NCBI GenBank assembly: GCA_025331125.1
Contig: JAOALB010000181.1
Coordinates: 1 to 64,000, forward strand
Source of the DNA: Mycogone perniciosa
Taxonomy: Eukaryota; Ascomycota; Sordariomycetes; Hypocreales; Hypocreaceae
DNA: 64,000 nt
Direction of reading: 5' to 3'
Shown: positions 1 to 10,956 of the stretch, piece after piece
How the letters are laid out: every line of letters starts with the position of its first letter
Position numbering within the stretch: the stretch's first letter is position 1
Program-made: the position numbers and the translations under genes
Notes under the pieces: model-generated
The model's input: the letters and a program-made list of their open reading frames with translations, nothing else
What the model was told of the DNA's origin: nothing
The model's database searches: none

Positions 1-77
<77 letters not shown>
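1..77. repeat. Poly-C homopolymer run at window edge
   Basis: The first 77 bases are all C and then give way abruptly to mixed sequence. No telomere motif (CCCTAA/TTAGGG) is present. The most likely explanation is a sequencing or assembly artefact at a contig end (no-signal cycles on two-colour chemistry are called G, which reads as C on the other strand). A real homopolymer cannot be excluded. Confidence 0.85.
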
Positions 78-79
<2 letters not shown>

Positions 80-826
80 ATGCTATGTAAAATCCGTTGT
101 CGTGGTCGGCATGACATGAAACTAAGCATCACTTACATACCATAGCCTATCTCCGATGCATCATCGCAAATCAGATCATCATCCTCAACGCCTCGTACAA
201 CTGGTGCGCGTGCAGGCATCCATTCTTGTGCTCAGTTTGCAAACAGCCATGCTTGCGAGACTTTCGCCAGGGCGCACGCAGCAGCAAGGAGGCGCGAGTC
301 GGACCAAAGTCTAGAACACGCTCATCTCTTTTGCCTCGCATTCAGTCTGTCACACATTGCTCCTGTGATTGGCTTGGGCCTGATGACCTGTCTCATCGCA
401 ACGGGCAACTGTGCCCTGTGGCTTGAGCCGTGATCCATTTGGGCAAGATAGAACAGACATGGCTGCAAGTAAATTAGGAGGCGCCAATCAACATTATCCC
501 TCCCAATTGTGTGATCTGCGGCTGGTGGTACGAAGTACTCTGTACTAGTAGTACTACTGACTCGGCCATTCAATAAAAATCTTGCTTGCCCACTTGAGCC
601 CAGTTAGGTTCCCTGCATCTGTACGTACCTAAGATAACAAGTCTCTGTCAGCTAAGCTGAGCATCACGAAGCCTCTTACGAAGCAGTTGCACATAAGGAG
701 TACAGAGAGCAGACCTGGTTGAACGGTGATGATATCTGTTTCGGGTTGCTGATATTCTTCTTCGGATTTATCCTTTTTTTTTTTTGCTACAAACTATTGC
801 TCACTAGCAATCCCCTCGGCTATCCT
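78..826. other. Intergenic, no gene seen
   Basis: Ordinary-composition DNA downstream of the minus-strand peptidase gene. Short open frames exist on both strands but have no start context, no recognisable domain and no splice logic. A T-tract lies around 774-785, just past the peptidase stop codon. A short GTAC-rich palindromic motif lies at 527-539 and recurs inverted at 3163-3175. Confidence 0.6.
527..539 (+). repeat. 13-bp motif, inverted partner at 3163-3175
   Basis: GGTACGAAGTACT is found here and, as its exact reverse complement, at 3163-3175. The two copies flank the peptidase gene. Around both copies the sequence continues in variants of GTACT/AGTAC. Similar GTAC-rich words are common in intergenic DNA of Sordariomycetes, so this may be a generic short repeat rather than a pair with a function. 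Confidence 0.6.
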
Positions 827-2926
827 TCACTCCACCTTTAACACCCTGCATTGAGCCGAAGCCGTTGCACGAGGATCGGACTCTGATTTGACTGTCAGTC
901 TCACAATTCCGATATCCTCTGCGTCTTCTGCTGCACCAACAGCCACATTGATACTGACGCTCTCGCCGCCATATTGTGCTGCAACCAGCGCGTTTGGCAG
1001 CTCGACTCTCCATCCTGAGCCCCTGACTTGCACGTCCAGTCGGAAAACATCCCAGCCAAGATAATCCTTGGCCATGTCCTGTGGACGCTGTGTCTCGTGA
1101 TGGGAAAAGATGCCATTGTTGGTTAGGCTAAACGAACAAATCACGCCGCTGCCCGTCGGCTTGTTCTTCCCGGTTTCTAGCCTTCTGCCATGGGCTAACT
1201 TGACTCCATACGAGTACTCGTGAGAGCTCCTAGTGCTGCCGAGAGGCCGAATCCCCACAGTGTAAGACAGCACGCCCGCAGCATCACGATGAAGGTCGAG
1301 GATGTAAAAGTGCAACAAGTTCGCCTCATCAACAAATTCATATTCGCTCCCTGACCGAGTCCCCGCATGGAACAGCGCATCCGCTAGCTGACGATAATCA
1401 CCCATGGTGATCATAGCTGCAGTCCCGTTTGGGCGATAAAAATCGACCAGCTTTATATCGTCTGGCCTGGCGTCAATGGCCCACTGAAACGGCTGTCTGT
1501 TGCTATTTTTCGTCTTGCTTATTAACACACCAGAGTCGGGCTGAAAGGAATCAGCCCCCATGCGATCAACAACTTCGACGTCATAATTATCGTAGCCGCC
1601 TCCGTCACAGAGGGCGTTGGTGTTGATGTCACATCGCGGTGAAAGGTCTCTCCCCAATTCAACTCGCATGCCAATCAGGTTAGACACTGCTGATCGCGCC
1701 GTGATACGCGCCACAATAGGACCCGACTCTGCCAAAGCTTCCCTCGAGACCCTCAGAACACTACTATTAGCAATGAGCCCGAGTTGGAGCTTATCTCGCA
1801 TCGTGTGCAGCGAGCCCATGGAACCGCCCTGCAAGGACGGAATATGGTAGCGGGTATGCGGGCCTCCCGGACCGTTGAACGACCCCCGAGACATCATCGA
1901 CCACGGGCCGGTGTAATCACGTCTTAGGGGAATTCCGTATGGGTTGTTGTAATTGTCACCAATATTCAGCAAATGGCTCAGCTCGTGAGCGTACGTCCCC
2001 ATTCCAGAACTCTCGCATTGAGTCGACGAGCCACCGCCCGCATTGGGCCAAATGGTTGACGCCGCTGCCCATGATGTCCACTCGACATATCTGGTCGCGA
2101 CATAGTTGGGCAAGGAGGCGTTTCCGTCGGCAGTCCGTGGAGGCCCAAAAACATCGGGAATATCATCCTTGGACGCAAACTTCATCTCCCCGAATTCCTG
2201 CCACGTAGAGGACTCGTCCTGCCCGGCAGATAGTATGAAGACCAGCTCGAACGCATTCGCCGTTTCATTCCCCACACCTCTGCGCCATGCGTCCAGTCCG
2301 TCTGTCCGAATATTGATGCCACAGGTCTTACCGGAGGGGCAAGCACCGGGGTTCATGTTGGCGTCTATTCCGTACTGGTAGGAAAGAGAAGGCATACGAT
2401 ATGGTCCAAAAGCGGTCAAGTCGACACCATAGCGACCTTGGGAATCTTCCATCCAGTACTCATGAAGGGTATGACCGCGATTCAAATAGTTGGGCTTGTT
2501 GAGCAGGTCACGGTAGAAGGTAGGCACTTTTTCTCTCTCGATATTGGCTGCCAGTGGCAGTGGATTCCCAAAGATGGTTGAATTAGGCGATCCCGTCACG
2601 ACGAAGGGCCTGTCACCATAGTCCACCGTCACGAGCGCAATGTTGAAGTTACGGTTAAGGCCCTTTCGTGACGGGTCGCTCCAGTTCGTTCCTGGGGGTG
2701 CCTTGAAGTCATCCCAGGTCATGTTATCCGGGTTTACCCAGTTTTGGGGGTCGATGATCTTGAACGGGTCATCGTAATGGATGCATTTTGCTGCCACATG
2801 TACTGGTCCTGCAAGAAACAGGCCAACAAACATGGCTGTCAAGACAGATACGCCTGTCGTAGAGCATATTGGTCTGCCCTTGGGGGCACTGAATCTCATA
2901 CTGGCAGAGGATGTTGTGACATTCAT
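827..2926 (-). CDS. Secreted M6-type (immune inhibitor A-like) zinc metallopeptidase
   Basis: A single uninterrupted frame of 699 residues. Residues 25-46 are a hydrophobic stretch (VSVLTAMFVGLFLAG) behind a short basic segment, so the product is probably secreted. A second in-frame ATG at 2899 (Met10) would give a more usual signal peptide length and is a good alternative start. The catalytic zinc motif HELSH is at residues 314-318, followed by NIGDNYNNP and then a methionine-containing turn PWSMMSRGSFNG at 341-352. This order and wording match the fungal group annotated as M6-family metalloprotease domain proteins. Role inferred: extracellular protein degradation, for nutrition or host interaction; the substrate is unknown. 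No intron is needed and the stop is TGA at 827-829. The gene is divergent from the GT90 gene. No broken motif or odd composition was seen. Confidence is high for a zinc metallopeptidase and moderate for the M6 assignment. Confidence 0.9.
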   Translation of the reverse strand: MNVTTSSASMRFSAPKGRPICSTTGVSVLTAMFVGLFLAGPVHVAAKCIHYDDPFKIIDPQNWVNPDNMTWDDFKAPPGTNWSDPSRKGLNRNFNIALVTVDYGDRPFVVTGSPNSTIFGNPLPLAANIEREKVPTFYRDLLNKPNYLNRGHTLHEYWMEDSQGRYGVDLTAFGPYRMPSLSYQYGIDANMNPGACPSGKTCGINIRTDGLDAWRRGVGNETANAFELVFILSAGQDESSTWQEFGEMKFASKDDIPDVFGPPRTADGNASLPNYVATRYVEWTSWAAASTIWPNAGGGSSTQCESSGMGTYAHELSHLLNIGDNYNNPYGIPLRRDYTGPWSMMSRGSFNGPGGPHTRYHIPSLQGGSMGSLHTMRDKLQLGLIANSSVLRVSREALAESGPIVARITARSAVSNLIGMRVELGRDLSPRCDINTNALCDGGGYDNYDVEVVDRMGADSFQPDSGVLISKTKNSNRQPFQWAIDARPDDIKLVDFYRPNGTAAMITMGDYRQLADALFHAGTRSGSEYEFVDEANLLHFYILDLHRDAAGVLSYTVGIRPLGSTRSSHEYSYGVKLAHGRRLETGKNKPTGSGVICSFSLTNNGIFSHHETQRPQDMAKDYLGWDVFRLDVQVRGSGWRVELPNALVAAQYGGESVSINVAVGAAEDAEDIGIVRLTVKSESDPRATASAQCRVLKVE

Positions 2927-3868
2927 GAGCTTGCCATGGGATAAAAAATAAGATCGTCGGGAGTCATGATGTCATCTTCTTCTCGCATTATTAAGAAATC
3001 AACCCCCGCTGTATCCATACCATACACTGCTACCTTATTACTATTACTGCTTTGCATTCATGTGGGCTTCAATGCTACCTGCTGAATCTGGAAATAAAAA
3101 AATGACCATCAATCATTGTCCATTAATAAGGCTGCCACTTATTAATACCTAGTACTGCTAGTAGTACTTCGTACCAGTAGTCATTAGGTAACCCCGGGTA
3201 TTCCGAGGAATAGGATTTAGTTAGGAGTAATAATATTCGCAGGGATACGAGAAAGCAAATGAAATGAGGCAGTGCCCAATCTGAATGACTATCGACTGAA
3301 GTCTGAGCGCTATCCCAGAAGCGGAACTAACCGAGGGTAAGGCTCAGCCGCATTTCCTGACTTGGACAAGGAAGAGCTGCCATGTCATGTCGAGCAGGCG
3401 TTATGCTTTGAAACCTTTCTTGTTCATGTCTCATTGGCACTTATGAGTACGCATTACTTTGTATTCGTCCAAGGAACTCATATATGAAACCGAGTCTCGA
3501 CACTTCAACGCGCATGGGATAATGTTGCGAGGAGCGCGCAATGATGTCTTGAAGGCCTTGGATCTACTGTACGCGACTCTGGCCCACCCTCTCCCTCCAA
3601 CCCATATTCCGCGGTGCGGTAGAAACGCAGTCTGTCTAGGTAGCCTAGCTAACTCCCTTCTCAAGAGGCTTGACCTTCTCGAGCTACCTGCTCTCGACAA
3701 GATATCGCACCAGTGCTGCCTTTGGTATGTAGTCATGTCTCTCCTCCACGGTTCTGGTGACGGCTTCTAATCTCTGCCGTGTAGAGCGCCCTGTACATTT
3801 TACTGTCGTCATATTGTTCCTCACCGGGCTCCTTCTGACCACCCTCACACGGTGGAAGAGGCCCAGTC
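2927..3868. promoter_or_regulatory. Divergent promoter region between peptidase and GT90 genes
   Basis: 0.94 kb without a supported gene lies between two divergently transcribed genes and must hold both promoters. It includes GTAC-rich words at 3150-3180 and a polypurine/poly-A patch near 3090. Two overlapping antisense open frames of about 100 codons around 3431-3770 show no domain and were not accepted. I could not identify a convincing TATA box for either gene here. Confidence 0.5.
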
Positions 3869-6710
3869 ATGGCCAAGCCCTCACTGTCTTTGCAAGTTCG
3901 GGAAAAGTCAGCACTCATATCCTTGCTGGTAGACCCATCGTCATCAGGTGTTTGAGTGCTATCCTCAAACAGGCGCGGTGCCTACATTTATCCTTTATTT
4001 TCCTCCTTGGTTACATAGCTCTGAGGACCTGGTTGCATTGGGTCGTCATCCGTACATCGCAATGTTCCCGAGGCGGTATAGAGGTAACTTGCTCTTGCTC
4101 TGCAGTCACAGTCTTGATAGACTTGATCTAACCTGTCATCAGGCATTTCTGCCCTTCTTCACCATCCTCTTTGAGGTTGTTGGATCATGGATCATTCCTC
4201 TTGGCGGCTCACAGCTAAATGAACCCGGCAAGCGAACTATACGACACCCTTTGCCGTCAAAATCCTTACTCATATTCACACTTCTCACAATGGCGTGGCC
4301 TCTCTTCGTCATTTCTGCCACAGAGAGCTCCCAGATCGTGACCGGGACAGCCTGCCCCATCGGATGGCGATGGGAGTCATTCACTCCCTTTCTGCAGCTG
4401 ATAACATGCGTTCTGGACGCTGTCACCATCACCCATTGCGCCAATCTTATACGCAGCTCTTTCGAAGATGACATTGATGCATTTCCTTTCATCGGTAAAC
4501 TTTCGCTTACAACGGCTTGCACTATTTTCCTCTTATCCTTTCCCGCGTGGCTCACTGATTCTGAGTTCATGCTGACTTTTCGCTTCCATTTTGTCGATAT
4601 TCGTGACCTTGTTGTCGACGGCCTGTTCTCATTGACTGCTGTTGTGTGCAGCTTATCATTATTGACGGTTCTTCATCCAGCAGTCTTCGCGTTGCTTATT
4701 ACAAGTGCAAGTTTTGTTGGGTTTCAGGTATCTCGACTTGGATCGGTGTCCTATCTGTCACCAACATCCTTCAATGAGCTAGCCAAACATACATGTCTGG
4801 TAGTCGCTTTAGCAGTACCTCTCTGGGTTCTTGCGGTTCATCTTCCTATCACGGGGAAGTCCGCTGCATCTCCGACGCTTTACAGATGGCTTCCCATAAC
4901 CAATCTTGGGCTCGTGGCACTGGGCTGGGTGTGCTGGCTGATCATCTCCGATCCACCCACCGAGCTCCCGCTTGAAAGAGCCGTGATGAAATTGATGTTG
5001 GATGCTGATACTAGGGTCACTCAATGGAAATCTCAAGCTGCGAAGAGTGGGGCATTAGCTGCTGCCGTTGCCGAATATGAGAGACGATATGGAATTCCAC
5101 CTCCACCACACTTTGACAAGTGGTACGAATTTGCCGTGAAGCGCAACTCAGCAATCATTGATGACTTCGGCCAAATCTACCACGACCTACTTCCTTTCTG
5201 GGCTGAGGATCCTGCAACGTTACGAACAAAAACTGCTCAAGTCCTTGCGTACGCAACTACTGGGGTTAGTAATTTACGTATCCGGGACGGCACCGTGCAA
5301 CAGTCTCCGCATATCCCCGGTTCCCATCGATGGATGACAGATAGTCTCGAAAAGATGATTCAGCCTTTCGCCAAGTGGCTGCCTGACATGGACCTTGCTA
5401 TAAACTTGGGCGATGAGTGTAGCATGGCGATACCTTATGAGGAGATGGAGCTCCTCAAACACAGAGCCCGTGAGAATCGAGACCGAGTTCGGAGCAGCAA
5501 GAAGGCAGACTGGACCAAGAGTGACTCGCCCCATTCTTCGTGGCCCAAGGATTTTGCTGAGCCCATTAGCCCTCACGATGATAGTGGCAGAGTAGTCATG
5601 GACCCATTGTTCACAAACAACATCAGAACGCAGATTTTCTACGACTGGGTGGCCACTTCATGCCCGCCGAGTTCCAAAGCGCGCAGTAGTCGTTGGTGGG
5701 ACTGGAGCACCACTTGCGTCGAGTGCATGAGGCCGCACTCACTGGCAACGAGCAGAGGTGCTCTAATGACCGATGTATCACTGGCTCATGATCTCTGCCA
5801 TCAACCGGACATCGCGTACCTTGACGGCTTCATCATGTCACCAGCAGGTCTGGTCAGTACACAAAGCCTCCTCCCAATCTTTAGCCAGAGCCGCGCGGGC
5901 GGGTTTTCGGACATCTTGTTTCCATCGCCGTGGAACTTCAATGACAATAGCTTGTATGATGAAAATGCTGGAATGACCTGGGAAAACAAGACTAATGCGC
6001 TCTTTTGGCGTGGATCTGCCTCGGATGGCTTCGCCTCTCACGGGCGTTGGCCGGGCTTTCTTCGAGCACGGTTCGTACATGAAGCCTACAAGAAGGCTAT
6101 TTCATCTCGGTCGATAGACGTTGAGACATCTCTTGTCATCAATGTCTCATTTACGGGGGGTATGTCCAAATGCGATGGACGAGAATGCGCCATGGAACTG
6201 GATTCTTTTGAGCTTTGGGGCAAAACAGCGATGACCACCGACGAACACCATCAAAATGACAAGGGACAGGAGGACCAGGAGAGTCGTTTGCCACCGAAGG
6301 TGCCATTTGAGGAGCATTGGCACTACCGACATCTCATGGACATGGACGGCGCTGGGTTCAGTGGCCGCTTTCTTTCCTTTCTGGAGAGTCACAGTCTTCC
6401 GTACCGCGCGGCCCTCTTCCGTACATGGTATGATGAGCGTCTTCGTGCCTGGCACCATTATGTACCCGTAGATATTCGACTCGGCTCGGGCTTTTGGGCT
6501 TTGCTGGATTTCTTCAGCGGTGGCGTTGATGGCAGCAATGGCGACAAAGGAGGAGATAGGGCGAAAAGAATGGCGGAACAGGGGAGGGAATGGGCGCAGA
6601 AAGCCTTGAGAAGGGAGGACATGCAGATTTATATGTTCCGTTTGCTTCTGGAATGGGGCAGGATCGTGGACGATAACAGGGAAAATCTGGGTTTTGTGAT
6701 GGAGGAATGA
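3869..6710 (+). CDS. Membrane-anchored GT90 (CAP10-like) glycosyltransferase, two-exon model
   Basis: Model: exons 3869-3928 and 4143-6710, 875 residues. The long open frame from 4143 is certain; the first exon is inferred. The frame has no ATG until 4062, and translation from there gives a poor N-terminus. A branch-point-like CTAAC plus TGTCATCAG acceptor ends at 4142, and ATG at 3869 with donor GTAGAC at 3929 joins in phase, giving a continuous helix (SALISLLAFLPFFTILFEVV). The intron would be 214 nt, longer than elsewhere here. The N-terminal half has several membrane spans. GT90 hallmarks follow: RRYGIPPPPHFDKWYEF near residue 330, FPSPWNF near 616, NALFWRGSASDGF near 640, and MDMDGAGFSGRFLSFLES near 752, with AWHHYVPVD after it. 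CAP10 proteins add xylose or related sugars to glycans in the secretory pathway; the substrate here is unknown. The gene converges with the permease gene, 289 bp apart. Confidence 0.85.
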
Positions 6711-6999
6711 CGACGTCGCTGAAGAGTCATGTGTCATAGGCCGATGAGATAAGTGAGTTGTAAGAATACCCTATTAGAATTAATAATGAACCACGAATTA
6801 CAGATTCGACTTTGGAAGCTGGCTCATCCTTGTTAATGTGGGATGGGACTTGGGGGTAGCATCAAATGCCAAAGGACTGTACGAAATATGGCCCTTGAAG
6901 CAAAATAATCCCAGAGAAGCGAGCGCGCAGCCATATCCAACTTTATAAACTACAGGCAGTCGTAGTTCCGAAAAGTGATGAATGTCATCAAGAATGAAT
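6711..6999. other. Convergent intergenic, shared 3' ends
   Basis: 289 bp between the stop codons of the plus-strand GT90 gene and the minus-strand permease gene. It contains AT-rich words such as AATTAATAATGAA (6779-6791) that could serve 3' end formation. No gene was seen. Confidence 0.5.
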
Positions 7000-9276
7000 C
7001 TAATGTTGAAACCTGAAATCAAGCCTCTTGTTCCCCTCATCTGTCGTTGTGGCGAGGTACTCCAGTCTCTCTGCCTCCGTCATGGATGTCCATTTCCTAT
7101 CCCTATAGCGGTTGCGAGACACGTAATACACCTTTGTAAGAACGTAGAGGGCAACGTTCATGCACAAGATAGCCAGGAGCTGGCGATTTCCTCGGATATA
7201 ACGGGGAGCATCATCTGTCATTTGCGTATTAGAGCAAGTCAAAGTCTTGGGGGTGAAGGTATGACATACCCTCTCGATATATGTTGGCGGAGACGATGGC
7301 ACCTGCTTGGACAAACATGTTGTAGCATGCAGCTGAGACGGTGCGCAGTCTTACGGCATTGGAGTTTCGTGAATTCCAACCGACTTGAATTGGGTGTGCT
7401 AGAAGTCACTGAATTTAGTCATAGGCTTCTCAGAAGAGAAGGGAACTTGTAAGGGAAACTACCGTTTGGATAGGATAGGAGAAGTGTAATCACAACCCAG
7501 AACACCCACTTGTCCACCAGCTGGGTATTTACCACATTCAGATAAATTAAGAATGGGAATGTCCAGATTTGACCAAGAAGGGAGACAAAGGTGAGCTCGT
7601 TCAAAGCCTCACCGAGGTATGTGAGACCAAGCATGGTAACCACTAAATCCACAATTATTAGCTTATCATTTCTATGAAACTGTCCTTTAGAGACTGACTG
7701 TGCAAGGAAGTTTGTGGGATGGTGAGCAGATTCGTTTGAAAGGTGTCAAAGCCAAGCTGCTTGAGAGTAAGCGTGAGATAGTTTGCAGGCGGCGTCGATG
7801 GGATCTGAAAGACGAGACCCAGGATGTACAAGGGCCTGAAATATCGCCAATGGTTAGTATAATTCACTGGATTTATCTATGTGGTCGAGTTTTGTACCAG
7901 AGATTGTAGTCTTTGAGACTTTGCCACAGCAATTGGGGGGTGACAGGTTCGCGATTGTGCATGGAACTTTTGCTTGGGTCTTCACGAAGAACACGATTGA
8001 CGATAATCTTCTCCTCCCTGTGTTATAAAGTCAGTTCCTAGACTCGGAGGAATTGAATTCATTCAACAAACTTTTCTGAAAACCAGCCGTTCTTGCCTCT
8101 GAACCAACTGGCTGTCTGACAGGGTCCTGCGGGCATCAGCACCCATGCCAGCAGGCCAATGACTAAAGTAAGAAGCCCCTGAAGAACCGATGTCAATACA
8201 TGTACGCTAATTAGGTCGTAGATTTGAAGTGTTTTTACCTCGATAAGAAACAGCCATCTCCATCCGGCATGGCCATTGATGCCTCGCATGCGCAAGAGCC
8301 CGTAGGCGAACAAGGCAGATAAGATGTCAGCAACGCTCATGGCTGTCCAGAAGAACCCCAGTCGTATAGTAAGTTCGGAATGCTTGTAGAAGTACGACAA
8401 GTAAAGGATTACCTGTACGCAAGTATTAGTACTTTGAAGATGACCGACTAAAATACTCATCATTGCTGTTGTTGTACTTACGTCTGGGATGAAGCCACCC
8501 TGAAGTACACCGAGTAATGCCCGAGTGGCAAGGAATGACCCCCGACCCGAAAGCCAGAACTGAGAGCCAGCGACGATGCTCCAGAGGCACATTTGCATGG
8601 GGATCCATCTATCTGGCCCCATCCACTTTGAGACCAGCTGGGAAGGGAGCTCTGCAAGAAGGAAAGAGAGCTTGAACACAGTGTTGCCCAGGTTGTAGTC
8701 TTCATAGTGAATCAGCTATCGTATATGAGAGAAAGAGGGACTCAAGGACAAACCATTGGTAGTGATGTGAAGGTCCGGCAGGAAGTTATCTGTCAAGGCT
8801 TGGGAAAGGTTGGATCGGTCTATCTCAAGAGCCATGAACATGATACATGCCCATACCATGATGTACCAATCAACCTTCCTCACCAGTCGGAGCTCTTCTC
8901 CCCAAGTCCACCGAAATAGAGGATCAAACCTATGGACATTCTCCCTGTGTCCCAATTGCGATTAGTGAACGGGATCGTGTCTAGACAAAGCTTTTGCCTT
9001 ACCAATCTGATCTAGGGTAGTATTTCTCCGCTGTATCAGGGTCATCAAACACACTCAGCTATACGGCATTGTGAGATCATGTCAACTCGGTGTTATTCAG
9101 TGGGGACTGACCTGAGTCGCAATGGCATCTTTATCGATCGGGGTGCTCCTTCTGAACCAGGATCGTTTTTCAACCACAGGAGCGCCAAGTGGTGGCGTAT
9201 TGCTATCTAATGATCTTGTAGAGACTGCTGATGTGTTTTTGTCGTCACTGAGTCCTCTTGTGAGCACAGTCGCCAT
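7000..9276 (-). CDS. Major facilitator permease of the Dal5/anion:cation symporter family (sulfonate transporter candidate)
   Basis: Eleven exons on the minus strand, in transcript order 9112-9276, 9003-9058, 8754-8944, 8482-8699, 8239-8412, 8072-8178, 7898-8017, 7699-7835, 7463-7642, 7270-7398, 7000-7214. They sum to 1,692 nt, 563 residues plus stop, with every junction in phase; the ten introns are 53-69 nt with GT...AG ends. Family hallmarks are visible: KVDWYIMVWACIMFMALEID then RSNLSQAL (first span), DYNLGNTVFKLSFLLAELPS, GPDRWIP, GWRWLFLIE, the loop WPLYILGLVFQIPSTPPANY, and near the end QVGWNSRNSNAVRLRTVSAA and YNMFVQAGAIVSANIYR. These fit the allantoate permease (Dal5) group of MFS carriers, which import organic anions at the plasma membrane. 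Yeast members include Dal5, Tna1, Thi73 and the sulfonate/sulfur-anion importer Soa1. Divergence from a TauD-type dioxygenase favours sulfonates as substrate (inference). A TATA box lies 81-88 nt upstream of the ATG. Confidence 0.93.
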
Positions 9277-9356
9277 GATAGCGGTGGTTGAGATTGATCA
9301 GAAGATCTCTCCTTTCTTTCCCACCCCCACAAACACAATTTCTGTGTATGATGTGG

Positions 9357-9364
9357 TTTATATA
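9357..9364 (-). promoter_or_regulatory. TATA box of permease gene
   Basis: On the minus strand this reads TATATAAA, 81-88 nt before the permease ATG at 9276. Position and sequence fit a core promoter. Confidence 0.6.
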
Positions 9365-10295
9365 TCTGGGTAATAATACCTGGCGATGTTCAGCTGTGGG
9401 CAAGCTCATGCCCGGAAGCTAGGACATATAACTGATAGGCGATGCATGCGGGATGCTTATGGTGAGAGCAATCCACCCGATCACGACGAAAGGACTAAAC
9501 TCAAAACATTCTAGAGCCGCTATAAATAAACCACTCGTCCTCTTTGGCCCCAAAATGATAATGTTGGCGGTTAAAAATGTGCATATCTCGGACGAACAGG
9601 CCATACTATGGTTGGTAGTCTTTCAGATCGTCGCTCCGGAGGGGAGGGTTGCATATGCACCAATTCAGTAGTCTGGGCGCTACCTGGTAAAAACGACATT
9701 GATTTGTAATTTTGAGCAAGCTTGAATACCCATCTTATCTGGCTAATCATATATGCTCCTTCTAAAGTGTCAATATTACACCGAAACCTATGCCCACTCA
9801 GCGCCCACATCACATATTCCGAATACCTTTACTGTATTATCCCGCAAGCCATATAATTCAGCATCGCTAAGACATTTCCTACGCTTTCTCTACAGGTATG
9901 AGCCGGTATGTGGGGGATCGAATACTTCAGCCAGCTGCTTATCGGCATCATCTCATTGTGTAAGTGGTGGGTGGGATCACGCCATCACCACCTTGACGAT
10001 TACAACGGACGGCCGCACTCCAATTTCCAGCATGTGTTTGAGCACGCCATCAAAACATTCCACCAATATGAGGAATTTGGGGTTAATTATCCGATTGTGC
10101 GACTTCCGTTGGTGATAGTCCAAGTCCGACGGTCCAATGGCTGGTTATATTTGGTGTCGTGCTTCCACCAAGAATTGATGTAATCTTGAAGCCAGGGTTG
10201 GTTTCAATTATATGTCCGTTCACCATAACCAATAATAGGCACGGATTACTGTGTATGACATGGGTTGATGGATATCGTCTGGTCCTGATTGCTGG

Positions 10296-10318
10296 ATGAG
10301 CTCATGATGTGATATCAC
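10296..10318. promoter_or_regulatory. Two adjacent 10-bp palindromes (candidate activator sites)
   Basis: ATGAGCTCAT (10296-10305) and GTGATATCAC (10309-10318) are each perfect palindromes with centres 13 bp apart. The first keeps the outer ATG...CAT half-sites of the sulfur regulator site ATGRYRYCAT (CYS3/MetR) but misses its two central positions. They lie in the region shared by the permease and dioxygenase genes, so a dimeric bZIP-like activator is a reasonable guess, not a demonstrated fact. Confidence 0.4.
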
Positions 10319-10821
10319 GAATCCGGGGGCGATTCGCGCCGTCGCTCCTGATCCATCAAGAACCCACCCCCACCCCGAGATCCTGGATAAGGAGGGTCTT
10401 GATACAATCGCCTTGGCTAAAATGGACGAATAGAGTACAAGACAACTTCCCCGTCACGCAATATGTCGAGGCGTATTGTTCAACATGTACCGACGGGCCG
10501 ACTGGTCTCAGCAATTAGTCCATTGATAAGTCTGAGAGAAACTTATTTCTATGGTTATCGATGTTTGTGATTGTTGTAGGTTGGTGCATCCTGGAATCTA
10601 TGGTGTAGGAATCCCCCTCATTGACGCAATTTATTGATTGGTGTCGAAGAATTGGTCGAAAGCAATTGACTTGACGTGTTCCTAGCTGGGTAAGTCATTG
10701 GAAATTGTAATACATGGTGTGCATCAAAGTGCTCAGGAATCTATCATGTGAGATGCCATCTACGCGTCTGGTATGCGAGGGGTATATCATGGTGGCTCAT
10801 GACAGATGAGCTCGCAACACA

Positions 10822-10829
10822 TATATAAG
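10822..10829 (+). promoter_or_regulatory. TATA box of dioxygenase gene
   Basis: TATATAAG, about 130 nt upstream of the ATG at 10957. It is a canonical core-promoter element at a plausible distance for a fungal gene with a short leader. Confidence 0.6.
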
Positions 10830-10956
10830 CATTCCCGCATCTCATCATGCACTCGAGATTCGTTTTGATCAGCATCAGTCGCCGCTTGAACTGACCATCT
10901 TGGAGATTCTCTTTCCCAACTACACATAATTCATATCAAGACATAAAATAATCATC

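Larger units (their letters stand above)
9277..10956. promoter_or_regulatory. Shared divergent promoter region, permease/dioxygenase
   Basis: 1.68 kb between two head-to-head genes that probably act together. TATA boxes are found near both ends, and two perfect palindromes lie at 10296-10318. Open frames inside (up to about 120 codons near 9753-10115) have no domain, overlap in conflicting frames and were not accepted. The remaining sequence shows no further recognisable feature. Confidence 0.6.

Noticed and set aside
3431..3770. Overlapping open frames of about 100 codons on both strands.
   Set aside because: Mirror-frame artefact with no domain, no splice or promoter support.
3948..4061. 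Start of the GT90 frame at 3948.
   Set aside because: The codon is GTG, which is not a usual start in a fungal nuclear gene. An upstream spliced exon or ATG 4062 is more plausible.
9753..10183. Open frames of 120 and 91 codons between permease and dioxygenase.
   Set aside because: They overlap in different frames, have no recognisable content and lie in the shared promoter region.
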